Shown: piece after piece, positions 1 through 5,218 of the stretch | Layout: each line of letters opens with the position of its first letter | Position numbering within the stretch: the first letter of the stretch is position 1 | Assembly: GCA_021736505.1 (NCBI GenBank) | Contig: JAIPFU010000123.1 | Location: forward strand, 1-5,218 | Direction of reading: 5' to 3' | Source of the DNA: Spirochaetia bacterium | Lineage (GTDB): Bacteria; Spirochaetota; Spirochaetia; PWKH01 | Length of the DNA stretch: 5,218 nt | The notes under the pieces: model-generated | Seen by the model: only the letters and a program-made list of their open reading frames with translations | Told to the model about the DNA's origin: nothing | The model's database searches: none | Translations under genes and position numbers: made by a program

Positions 1-1783
1 GATCCTCGTGTAAAAATTTCTGTATTTGTGTATGGAAAAAATCTCTGAGCATTTCTGCACCTTCATCATAAGCAGTCTCTGAAATTTCTTGCTGATGTTC
101 TACCTGAAGGAAGCCGCGGGGTATGGATGTTCCTTCGATCCTCATATTCAGGAGGGAATACCCAAGCAGTGAACAGCGGGATGCTTCAATCTGATCAGGT
201 CTGAAGCTTGCATGGCCTCTTCGAGCAAGATAATCACGGGCAAGCCATTGGGGCATGAAGCCGGTTTCCCAGGCACCAATATGCTGGTTGGGTGTAAGGA
301 TGTAACGAGTCCGGTGCGCATCCTGAAACTGTTTTAAGAGCAGATTTGCCTGGTCAACTTTACGTCCCGTTGCAAAGGGCCAGTAACTGCCCACTCCTTC
401 ACTGCTCATTACTCCCTTGTCAACAATGCTGGGATTTGCAAAACCCCTTGGAGAAGCAAGACGCCAGAGCCATGCCAGAGCAGGCGGTAGAATATGCATC
501 AAACCGATTATTCCGTAACTGGGTTTTTCATTTGTACAGGGAGGTGTACGAACCCCAAAAGATCTGATATCTATGGTTACTTTTTCTTTTACTGCAGCCG
601 GTACAATATCCCGCGGAATGATAACCCGGGGATTGGGGCATGGAGTATTTTCATCATCATAGATATGCTCCCAAATCAGAGCTGTACTGTCTGCAACTGC
701 ATCTATATTAAGAAAAAGCAATGATTCTGGGGGCTTGATTGTGATACCTTCCAGATCATGATCTGTACCGTAGCTTTGTATGTGGTTTACCCTTACGAAC
801 CATCCCTCTTCTGCATCCATAAGCCAAAGCTTACCATCGTCTTCCTGATAGGCAGGGTGACACAAGCCCATATCATCACACACAGGATTGAGATCACAAG
901 TACGTCTGATCTCCACATAGCGGTTTTCTCCGGTAAGCGTATTTTTTCCCAATAACAGACGTCCATCAGGTAATCTGTGGGGCTGCTGGAGCATTTCGCT
1001 TTTTCCGCCGCCGCTGGCACCTTCATGCATGAAAGAAACTATATTGTCATAGGGAGTAATAACCTGCACCGTGGAACAATGGGCAGTTACCCATTTCTCA
1101 TATACACCTTTATTTATCAGAGCACCATAGACTCCTTTTTTTGCACTTGGCCCGGGATAGAGGTTATAGGAGAATATTTCATGCTCATCGAGCCTGTTAT
1201 GTACAACAATCTGCTTTCCATTGAAGTGGGTATGTCTAAAGGGTGGAGCCACATAAATTACTAGTGAGGGTTTATGGATATCGGTACGTGTTTCCAGATT
1301 GACAATACCCTGAAGCAGTGCAAGAGCGTAGGCGAAGAAACCTGCATTTGCTGGACACACGGCAAGGGCTTCGCCGCCGATACCTGGCTGGCCCATTTCA
1401 AAGGCAAAAACGGCTAAATCTTGGGTACTAAGCCATTCTAAGGTCTGCTCCCTTAACTCAGAAAAAGTAAAATCAAAATTATCATTAAAACTTGCTTTGT
1501 CAGAGGGGTGGCTGTCTGCTACATAGAGACAATCAGGATCTCTTCTGCGCATGTATGCTTCTGTGTAATTGACGCTCACACCATTTCTCACCCGAACTAC
1601 ATTTGCCTCATGTTTTTCTGTACCATCAGGAAGGGTATAAGTTACCTTCCACTCTTTATTATCTTTGGTTCCGCATGAAAGAGCTTCAAGGTCTTCTATG
1701 CTTGAAGCAAATACTACTGATGGAGCCTTCTTAAGTAACTCCTCTGTCTGTGGGGATAGTGATAGTTTCTTTAATTGGTTCAT
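1..1783 (-). CDS. PEPCK-like P-loop protein, probable DUF4914 family (C-terminus cut by window edge)
   Basis: The frame is open from ATG 1781-1783 to the left edge (594 codons); the stop lies outside. The start is supported by AGGAG five bases upstream. Seen, with the ATP-type PEPCK counterpart (E. coli numbering from memory): RRRDPD at 79-84 followed by YVAD, resembling the substrate-binding GRSPKDKYIV stretch; KKG at 215-217 (K213, metal ligand); HCS at 235-237 (H232, metal ligand); Walker A GASGGGKS at 255-262; and DAEEGW at 323-328, resembling GDDEHGW (D269). The K216 to H235 spacing of 19 equals the K213 to H232 spacing. About 47 extra residues, with Cys296, Cys302 and Cys308, separate the P-loop from D323. 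GVGSYWPFATGRK at 463-475 recalls the WPGFGEN region of GTP-type PEPCK. There is no signal peptide or membrane segment, so it should be cytoplasmic. A nucleotide-dependent phosphotransfer or carboxykinase-like reaction is inferred; substrate and pathway are unknown. I recall DUF4914 members as about 600 residues long, so little should be missing. The PEPCK-like fold is fairly certain, true PEPCK activity is not. Confidence 0.8.
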   Translation of the reverse strand, partial: MNQLKKLSLSPQTEELLKKAPSVVFASSIEDLEALSCGTKDNKEWKVTYTLPDGTEKHEANVVRVRNGVSVNYTEAYMRRRDPDCLYVADSHPSDKASFNDNFDFTFSELREQTLEWLSTQDLAVFAFEMGQPGIGGEALAVCPANAGFFAYALALLQGIVNLETRTDIHKPSLVIYVAPPFRHTHFNGKQIVVHNRLDEHEIFSYNLYPGPSAKKGVYGALINKGVYEKWVTAHCSTVQVITPYDNIVSFMHEGASGGGKSEMLQQPHRLPDGRLLLGKNTLTGENRYVEIRRTCDLNPVCDDMGLCHPAYQEDDGKLWLMDAEEGWFVRVNHIQSYGTDHDLEGITIKPPESLLFLNIDAVADSTALIWEHIYDDENTPCPNPRVIIPRDIVPAAVKEKVTIDIRSFGVRTPPCTNEKPSYGIIGLMHILPPALAWLWRLASPRGFANPSIVDKGVMSSEGVGSYWPFATGRKVDQANLLLKQFQDAHRTRYILTPNQHIGAWETGFMPQWLARDYLARRGHASFRPDQIEASRCSLLGYSLLNMRIEGTSIPRGFLQVEHQQEISETAYDEGAEMLRDFFHTQIQKFLHED

Positions 1784-1788
1784 TACTG

Positions 1789-1793
1789 CTCCT
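1789..1793 (-). promoter_or_regulatory. Ribosome binding site of the PEPCK-like gene
   Basis: On the minus strand AGGAG stands five bases before the ATG at 1783-1781. It fixes the start of the long frame that leaves the window on the left. It is a better match to the Shine-Dalgarno consensus than the site of the regulator gene just upstream. Confidence 0.75.
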
Positions 1794-1826
1794 GAATATT
1801 GGGATTTAATTCACAACCTGTCATCC

Positions 1827-1839
1827 GCAGGCTGCCTGC
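1827..1839. repeat. Short inverted repeat between regulator and PEPCK-like gene
   Basis: GCAGG, a 3-base spacer, and CCTGC form a perfect 5-bp inverted repeat in the 88-base gap between the regulator's stop and the next gene. No T-run follows on either strand, so it is not a convincing terminator. It may be a small hairpin in the shared transcript or chance. I see no separate promoter in this gap, which favours co-transcription of the two genes. Confidence 0.3.
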
Positions 1840-1871
1840 AATAATCTGCTTGCAAGATATGAAAATCGGCA

Positions 1872-2183
1872 CTACCGTGACTTAAGGTTTTTATGCGGCA
1901 GTACAAGATCTACTAAATCACGTATTGTCCTTTCATGTTCAATCCTGTGACGAAGATGCATATCTTCCTGAATACGGTATTTGTTGCTTCTTCCTTCCCG
2001 TTCCCGCTGAAGATACCCGGAACTAACGAGATCGGAGATTATTCGCTGTACCGCGCGTTCAGTTATTCCGACTTTTTCTGCAATATCCCGCATACGCATC
2101 TCAGAGTCATCAGCAAGGCATAAAAGCACATGAGAATGATTGGTGAGAAATGTCCATGGTGCCTCTTTTTTCTTTTCTGTCAT
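1872..2183 (-). CDS. Winged helix-turn-helix transcriptional regulator (MarR/ArsR-like fold)
   Basis: A 103-residue cytoplasmic DNA-binding protein. WTFLTNHSHVLLCLA at 10-24 forms the first helix. A helix-turn-helix follows at about 30-55: MRDIAEKVGIT, then recognition helix ERAVQRIISDL. The beta wing is at about 57-71 (YLQREREGRSNKYRI). A basic, His-rich C-terminal helix with RHRIEHERTIRDLVDLVL could serve dimerisation. The pattern (F)LTNHxHVLLCLA, GITERAVQRI and EGRxNxY recalls a widespread family of stand-alone winged-helix regulators of about 100 residues. No ligand-binding domain or metal-binding cysteine cluster is visible (only Cys22), so the signal sensed is unknown. The start codon is preceded by a weak purine-rich site (GAAGAAGAAAA); an upstream ATG 13 bases away is out of frame. 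The gene lies 88 bases upstream of the PEPCK-like gene on the same strand, with its own promoter, so it probably controls itself and that neighbour; this is inferred from position only. Confidence 0.85.
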   Translation of the reverse strand: MTEKKKEAPWTFLTNHSHVLLCLADDSEMRMRDIAEKVGITERAVQRIISDLVSSGYLQREREGRSNKYRIQEDMHLRHRIEHERTIRDLVDLVLPHKNLKSR

Positions 2184-2213
2184 TTTTCTTCTTCATTAGT
2201 GTATTTTCCACAA

Positions 2214-2242
2214 AAGCTATCACAAACATTTATACGTGTCAA
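2214..2242 (-). promoter_or_regulatory. Sigma-70-type promoter for the regulator/PEPCK-like unit
   Basis: On the minus strand a perfect -35 box TTGACA (2242-2237) is followed after 17 bases by TAGCTT (2219-2214). The -10 box matches TATAAT at only three of six positions but is preceded by TGA, giving an extended -10 (TGN) element that could compensate. The start of transcription would fall near 2207, leaving a leader of roughly 24 bases before the regulator's ATG. The region upstream is rich in A and T. Confidence 0.6.
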
Positions 2243-2261
2243 GATACGCGATAAATAATTC

Positions 2262-2277
2262 ACGAAAAAATTTTCGT
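2262..2277. repeat. Inverted repeat upstream of the regulator promoter (possible operator)
   Basis: ACGAAAA, a central AA, and TTTTCGT form a perfect 7-bp inverted repeat about 20 bases upstream of the -35 box. A longer relation exists: CGTATA at 2275-2280 is the reverse complement of TATACG at 2231-2236, and ATACG recurs at 2244-2248, so related half-sites flank the -35 box on both sides. A dimeric winged-helix protein could bind such a site; autoregulation is an inference. An alternative is an A/T-rich UP element. Confidence 0.5.
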
Positions 2278-2308
2278 ATATAGTCGCATGTTATTGTGTT
2301 TGGATCTG

Positions 2309-2350
2309 CTTATAGGGATATACTTATAGGGATAGGCTTATAGGGAAGCT
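2309..2350. repeat. Three tandem 14-base repeats with CTTATAGGGA core
   Basis: The 10-base core CTTATAGGGA occurs exactly three times, at 2309-2318, 2323-2332 and 2337-2346, with a strict 14-base period. The variable 4-base tails are TATA, TAGG and AGCT. The period is not a whole number of helical turns. On the minus strand each core reads TCCCTATAAG and so contains TATAAG, a five-of-six match to a -10 box. The copy at 2342-2337 has AAGACA 16 bases upstream as a poor -35 candidate. Likely roles are regulator binding sites for the downstream promoter or a recent small tandem duplication; nothing shows which. Confidence 0.75.
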
Positions 2351-2440
2351 TTTTCAGTTGTCTTTTTCTAATTTATTGCTATGGATAAAAAACTTATCAG
2401 CATTCATGCAGTTTCCCTGAAAATCTCCTGAAAAATTCAT

Positions 2441-2482
2441 GAAAAAAGAGCCCCCTATGCCGCTAATCACAGCACAGGGGGC
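2441..2482 (-). terminator. Rho-independent terminator of the hydrogenase operon
   Basis: On the minus strand GCCCCCTGTGC (2482-2472) pairs with GCATAGGGGGC (2460-2450): 11 base pairs with one G-U wobble around an 11-base loop. TCTTTTTT follows directly. It starts 55 bases after the hydrogenase stop codon. The plus strand has no T-run behind the same hairpin, so it works in the leftward direction only. It separates the hydrogenase unit from the regulator unit. Confidence 0.92.
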
Positions 2483-2536
2483 AAGATGCAGAATTAAAAT
2501 TTGGAATACAGAAAGCGGCAGAATAACAATAAACTG

Positions 2537-4426
2537 TTATCTATCAGCCGTTGCCGTGTCAGTCTCTTTTCCTACTTTTTCGGCTGAAGATTCTTTCTTC
2601 AGCATCTCTTTATCATCAGGACCATCTTTATAAGCGGCATTCACCAAAGCCCGCTGTTCATATTTTGTATGAAGCAGGTGATGAGAACGTTCTCCCAGAG
2701 GCTTTTCCAAGAATTGTTCATATATTTCCTGGATGGCGGGATTATTGTGGGATTCCCGCAGCTTTTTCCCTTCGTCTTCTTTATAGATTGCACTGATTCT
2801 TGCTTTTCTTACATCATCGGTGGTGAATCGTGGTTGTCCCCCGCCTCCGATACAGCCGCCGGGGCAGGTCATGATCTCAACAAAGTGGAACGCATCGGGA
2901 TGTTCTTTGATGTATTCCATCATTTTAGCTGCATTAGCTAAGCCATGGGCGACACCAACCTTCAATTCGGCACCTTCCAGAAAATTCCACTCCTTCAAAG
3001 TGCCTTCTACAACTACAGATGCTTTTTTAATCCCCTTTAACCCGGCTATGGGCTTAATATGCATTTTATCTGCGGGCAGGGGGCGGCCGGTCACTACAGC
3101 ATAGGCGGTTCTCAAAGCCGCTTCCATCACACCTCCGGTATTGGCGAAGATATCTGCAGCCCCGGAAGAGAGTCCGAGAGGGGCATCCATAGTGCCGTCG
3201 GGCAGATTTTCAAAATCAACACCAGTCATCTTGATCAGTTCTCCTAACTCCCTGGTGGTGAGTACATAATCGACATCCTGATATCCGCTGTCTCCCATTT
3301 CCGGTCTGACTGCTTCAAACTTCTTGGCCGTACAGGGCATTATGGAGACTACGATCATATCCTTGGGATCGACGCCGGCCTTTGAGGCGTAAAATGTTTT
3401 AGCCACAGAACCGAACATCTGCTGCGGAGACTTGCAGCTTGATAAATTCGGCAGAAACTCCGGGAAATAGTACTCGGCAAATTTAATCCAGCCCGGGGAG
3501 CAGCTTGTGAACTGCGGAAGGGCGACATCTTCCCCCATGGTCAGTTTTTTCTTCAGCCGTGTAAGCAGTTCAGTGCCTTCTTCCATAATAGTAAGGTCTG
3601 CCGTAAAATTCGTGTCAAAAACAGCATCAAAACCGATCTCGCGGAGGGCTGAAACCATTTTTCCAGTAACAAGGGTGCCCGGCGGATAGTTGAAAGCTTC
3701 TCCCAGGGCGGCGCGAATAGCCGGGGCGGTCTGCACTACTACGTGTTTGTTTTTATCGTCAAGGGCAGTGAGGACTTGATCAATGTGGCTCTTCTCGCTG
3801 ATAGCGCCTACTGGACAGACCGCAGCGCATTGCCCGCACTGTACGCAGGCCACTGAGTCCAGGGGCTGGGTAAAGGCAGGCCCGATACTTGTCTGAAAGC
3901 CCCGGTACTGCGGAAAGAGTGCACCCACCGCTTGGACTTCATTACAGACCGTAACGCATCTGCGGCATTTTATGCACTTACCAGAATCACGGACCAGGGC
4001 AGGGGTGGATTCATCAATATGCAAGGCTCCCTTTTCCCCTTCGTAGCGCACTTCCCGGATACCAAGTTCATAGGCGAGCTGCTTAAGTTCACAATCTTCA
4101 CTTCGCTCACATGTCTGGCAGTTGCCCTCATGTTCGCTCAGCATCAGTTCTACCACTGTTTTCCGCGCCCCGCGGACACGGCGGTTATTTGTGTGGATGA
4201 CCATTCCCTCTCGAACAGGTGTAGAGCAGGAGGCGGCAAGATTGGGTGTACCCTCAACTTCCACCACGCATACCCGGCAGGCTGCCATGGGGTCTCTACC
4301 TTCAAGATAACAAAGGGTGGGAATCTTTATTCCCGCTTTTTCTGCAGCCAGTAGGATTGTTGTTCCTGTCTCAGTCTCTATGGTTTTTCCGTTTATAGTT
4401 ATTGTGCAAGTATCTTTCTTAGACAT
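2537..4426 (-). CDS. hydA: [FeFe] hydrogenase catalytic subunit, HydA/HndD type
   Basis: A complete 629-residue enzyme for reversible proton reduction to H2 in the cytoplasm (no signal peptide). Domains in order: plant-type [2Fe-2S] (C39, C50, C53, C67); His-ligated [4Fe-4S] (H99, C103, C106, C112); two ferredoxin [4Fe-4S] clusters (C151, C154, C157, C161 and C194, C197, C200, C204); then the H-cluster domain with L1 TSCSPGW at 307-313, L2 MPCTAKKFE at 363-371 and L3 EIMTCPGGCIGGGGQP at 517-532; finally a small-subunit-like domain at about 543-600. E283, E286, R290 and S329 fit the proton-path residues E279, E282, R286 and S319 of clostridial CpI by spacing. L1 has Ser310 where TSCCP enzymes have a second Cys. 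The [2Fe-2S]/NuoG-like front end is typical of enzymes that take electrons from NAD(P)H partners, often with ferredoxin (electron bifurcation). There is no C-terminal ferredoxin domain; residues 600-629 are a charged, probably disordered tail. Start chosen by the strong Shine-Dalgarno. It overlaps the upstream flavoprotein gene by 8 bases, so the two are probably translationally coupled subunits of one complex. Confidence 0.95.
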   Translation of the reverse strand: MSKKDTCTITINGKTIETETGTTILLAAEKAGIKIPTLCYLEGRDPMAACRVCVVEVEGTPNLAASCSTPVREGMVIHTNNRRVRGARKTVVELMLSEHEGNCQTCERSEDCELKQLAYELGIREVRYEGEKGALHIDESTPALVRDSGKCIKCRRCVTVCNEVQAVGALFPQYRGFQTSIGPAFTQPLDSVACVQCGQCAAVCPVGAISEKSHIDQVLTALDDKNKHVVVQTAPAIRAALGEAFNYPPGTLVTGKMVSALREIGFDAVFDTNFTADLTIMEEGTELLTRLKKKLTMGEDVALPQFTSCSPGWIKFAEYYFPEFLPNLSSCKSPQQMFGSVAKTFYASKAGVDPKDMIVVSIMPCTAKKFEAVRPEMGDSGYQDVDYVLTTRELGELIKMTGVDFENLPDGTMDAPLGLSSGAADIFANTGGVMEAALRTAYAVVTGRPLPADKMHIKPIAGLKGIKKASVVVEGTLKEWNFLEGAELKVGVAHGLANAAKMMEYIKEHPDAFHFVEIMTCPGGCIGGGGQPRFTTDDVRKARISAIYKEDEGKKLRESHNNPAIQEIYEQFLEKPLGERSHHLLHTKYEQRALVNAAYKDGPDDKEMLKKESSAEKVGKETDTATADR

Positions 4427-5218
4427 GAGCTTCCTCCTTGTCCTCGGCTAAGCGAATCTTTTTGCCGTAATCACAGCGGAGACAGCGATGTGCCTGCCTC
4501 TGAGCTGTCTTTTCATCCCAGGGCAGTTCAACCTCTTCAAAATTGTTTTTCCGCCGTTCCAGGGGGATTTCCCGAATCTTTTCCCGGGGATACATTACTG
4601 GGTCAGCATCCGGGTCGAAATCGGTATCAACTACTTTTTCAAAACGCCAGAAGGCATTATCCTTACCGGTCAAGGCCAAATCAATTCCCGCTGCAGCCCG
4701 TTCTCCTGCTGCAATTGCTCGAACCACTGATGACGGGCCTTCAACACAGTCACCTCCGGCATAAATAGTGTTATCTGAAGTCTTTCCGGTAACAGGATCA
4801 ACGGAAACAAAATTTCTATGATCAAGCTGAATAGCAGTACCAGAAAAAAGTTTTCCCGCATTAAGTCTTTGCCCTATGGCGATGATTACTTGATCAGATT
4901 TCAGAGTGAAGGACTCTTCGTGCTTTTCCTGAGGTCTGCGTCGACCAGATTTATCAAATCCTCCCAGTTCCATGGGCATGCAGCGCAATCCGGATACAGT
5001 GCCGTCGGGATTTTTTATAATCTCAATAGGTTGGGTGAGGCTCATGATTTCAACGCCCTCACGAACTGCTTCGGATACCTCTTCAGCGTAGGCTGGCATT
5101 TCGCTCTGGCTTCTTCTGTAAACAATTTTAACCGATTCAGCGCCTAAACGCATAGCTGTTCTGCCGGCATCTATAGCCGCATTACCGCCGCCGATAATAA
5201 CAACATGCTTGCCGACAT
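4419..5218 (-). CDS. GltD-like FAD/NAD(P)H oxidoreductase subunit, C-terminal part (N-terminus outside window)
   Basis: The frame is open from the right edge to TAA 4421-4419, giving 265 residues; the true start lies beyond the window and the Met at 5153 is internal. Numbering from the first complete codon: VVIIGGGNAAID at 5-16 is the dinucleotide-binding glycine motif of the inner NAD(P)H domain; YRRS at 33-36 followed by MPA is the usual GltD-family loop, with Arg residues that contact the NADPH 2'-phosphate in characterised relatives; VIIAIGQ at 110-116 and TIYAGGDCVEGPSSVVRAIAAG at 150-171 are the FAD-domain return motifs. A tail ending RCLRCD (C245, C248) follows, then about 17 charged residues. 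The role is transfer of electrons between NAD(P)H and Fe-S partners through FAD. The 8-base overlap with hydA makes a hydrogenase complex its likely place; glutamate synthase small subunit proper is unlikely in this context. It may be a stand-alone subunit or the back half of a NuoF-GltD fusion; the window cannot tell. Confidence 0.88.
   Translation of the reverse strand, partial: VGKHVVIIGGGNAAIDAGRTAMRLGAESVKIVYRRSQSEMPAYAEEVSEAVREGVEIMSLTQPIEIIKNPDGTVSGLRCMPMELGGFDKSGRRRPQEKHEESFTLKSDQVIIAIGQRLNAGKLFSGTAIQLDHRNFVSVDPVTGKTSDNTIYAGGDCVEGPSSVVRAIAAGERAAAGIDLALTGKDNAFWRFEKVVDTDFDPDADPVMYPREKIREIPLERRKNNFEEVELPWDEKTAQRQAHRCLRCDYGKKIRLAEDKEEAHV
4433..4439 (-). promoter_or_regulatory. Ribosome binding site of the hydrogenase gene
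   Basis: On the minus strand AAGGAGG stands six bases before the ATG at 4426-4424, inside the last codons of the upstream flavoprotein gene. This strong site decides the start and, with the ATGTCTAA overlap (4426-4419), suggests coupled translation. Confidence 0.85.

Larger units (their letters stand above)
2184..2536. other. Intergenic region between the two transcription units
   Basis: A 353-base stretch without a credible gene. From left to right it holds the leader and promoter of the regulator gene, an inverted repeat at 2262-2277, three 14-base tandem repeats at 2309-2350, an AT-rich stretch at about 2351-2440 with nothing I can name, the hydrogenase terminator at 2441-2482, and the 3' untranslated end of the hydrogenase transcript. 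Both neighbouring genes point leftward, so the only gene start it must serve is that of the regulator. The roughly 200 bases between terminator and promoter are more than a basic promoter needs. Confidence 0.8.

Noticed and set aside
1..4. GATC at the very start of the window as a cloning junction
   Set aside because: The reading frame runs cleanly to the edge and the four bases are too few to show a junction.
793..1026. Minus-strand open frame of 77 codons inside the left third
   Set aside because: It lies in a different frame within the long PEPCK-like gene; its protein has no recognisable motif, while the overlapping frame carries the PEPCK motifs.
2309..2350. CRISPR-like array or plasmid-type origin iterons
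   Set aside because: The repeat is only 10 to 14 bases with no unique spacers, and there is no replication gene or DnaA-box cluster nearby.
2416..2434. Two copies of CCTGAAAA 11 bases apart, near TTCATG repeats
   Set aside because: Short and A-rich; such pairs are expected by chance in this AT-rich spacer.
2184..2440. Possible small RNA or small gene in the long spacer
   Set aside because: No open frame with a ribosome site and no promoter-plus-terminator pair that would outline an RNA; only repeats and the regulator promoter are supportable.
3932..4354. Plus-strand open frame of 140 codons opposite the hydrogenase
   Set aside because: It is antisense to the Fe-S cluster region of hydA, has no family resemblance, and mirrors the codon pattern of the real gene.
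4818..5147. Plus-strand open frame of 109 codons opposite the flavoprotein gene
   Set aside because: It is antisense to a clear GltD-like coding region; no motifs and no supporting ribosome binding site.

Overview
All protein-coding content in this window lies on the minus strand. It falls into two transcription units separated by about 350 bases of non-coding DNA. Reading in minus-strand (transcription) order, unit 1 occupies 5218 to 2537. It begins with the C-terminal 265 residues of a GltD-like FAD/NAD(P)H oxidoreductase, cut by the window edge. This overlaps by 8 bases a complete 629-residue [FeFe] hydrogenase catalytic subunit of the HydA/HndD type, and the unit ends in a strong intrinsic terminator at 2482-2441. 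The pairing suggests a soluble multi-subunit hydrogenase in which the flavoprotein exchanges electrons between NAD(P)H and the Fe-S chain of HydA. The rest of that complex, if there is one, lies beyond the right edge.

Unit 2 occupies about 2242 to 1. A promoter with a perfect TTGACA -35 box drives a 103-residue winged helix-turn-helix regulator. After an 88-base gap comes a long reading frame from 1783 to the left edge (594 codons, no stop). It is easily missed because its stop codon is outside the window. Its protein is a divergent relative of ATP-dependent phosphoenolpyruvate carboxykinase (PEPCK): a KKG motif, an HCS motif exactly 19 residues later, a Walker A P-loop and a later Asp-rich GW motif all occur in PEPCK order. 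It probably belongs to the uncharacterised family I recall as DUF4914. About 47 extra residues containing three evenly spaced cysteines sit between the P-loop and the second metal-binding motif.

The intergenic stretch 2184-2536 holds the regulator's promoter, a 7-2-7 inverted repeat just upstream of it, three tandem copies of a 14-base unit, and the hydrogenase terminator. The repeats are the least explained structure here and are candidate operator sites.

The organism is most likely a strict anaerobe that ferments or lives syntrophically, because it carries a NAD(P)-linked type [FeFe] hydrogenase. The base composition is moderate, and a spirochaete or a clostridium-like Firmicute would fit. 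The sequence does not settle which; this is an inference of low confidence. No RNA genes, CRISPR arrays or mobile elements were found.
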